This document shows, piece after piece, positions 5,203 to 5,223 of a stretch of DNA of 5,223 nt. The DNA comes from Thermoplasmata archaeon (lineage in GTDB: Archaea; Thermoplasmatota; E2; UBA9212). Positions within the stretch are counted from its first letter, which is position 1, and each line of letters begins with the position of its first letter. The position numbers and the translations under genes are program-made. The stretch covers positions 1-5,223 of the forward strand of contig DUKC01000059.1 of the NCBI GenBank assembly GCA_013329495.1, written 5' to 3'. The notes beneath the pieces were generated by a model, which worked only from the letters and a program-made list of their open reading frames with translations, was not told the origin of the DNA and made no database searches.

Positions 5203-5223
5203 TTACAATATCACCACGCAGAA
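5203..5223 (+). mobile_element. Second, inverted IS608-like left end (partial) with TTAC target
   Basis: TTAC (5203-5206) is followed by the first 17 bases of the element (5207-5223), identical to the first 17 bases of the copy at 40-24 on the other strand. The 21-bp match runs to the window edge and ends inward exactly at the outer edge of TTAC (45 and 5202 differ). If it is the same element, AG and the CCAACGG hairpin should follow just beyond the window. The element body lies to the right. Confidence 0.7.

Overview
The window looks like part of the chromosome of an anaerobic archaeon. The evidence is archaeal-type TATA boxes about 25 bases before three of the four main genes' starts or inferred transcription starts, two of those genes apparently leaderless, arginine written mostly as AGA/AGG, moderately AT-rich DNA, and protein families common in anaerobic archaea (DUF364, DUF362 with a double [4Fe-4S] ferredoxin tail). 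A Cache/HAMP receptor-like protein points away from most Thermoproteota, but I cannot name a lineage.

Layout, left to right. Bases 1-44 are the left end of an IS200/IS605-family (IS608-like) single-strand transposon that lies mostly off the window. Bases 45-149 are non-coding. A DUF4213/DUF364 protein is on the minus strand (150-881). A compact 63-bp divergent promoter separates it from a plus-strand RecB/Cas4-like PD-(D/E)XK nuclease with an Fe-S cluster signature (945-2141). The nuclease converges with a minus-strand DUF362-ferredoxin protein (2195-3247). The 469-bp gap at 3248-3716 has no large gene. It carries two strong TATA-like elements facing opposite ways, a possible 23-codon leaderless ORF upstream of the DUF362 gene, and a possible plus-strand RNA. 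A minus-strand Cache-HAMP receptor-like protein (3717-5009) follows, with an unusual cytoplasmic part that lacks the canonical chemoreceptor tip. The window ends (5203-5223) in a second, inverted copy of the same transposon left end.

The four main genes do not form one operon: each has its own promoter. Any functional link between the two metal/Fe-S associated proteins (DUF364, DUF362) is only thematic. The best-supported unusual observations are the paired IS608-like ends, which show the TTAC target, the 19-nt linker, the AAAG guide and the hairpin in register, and the receptor's missing tip. No convincing new defence or biosynthetic system is visible.
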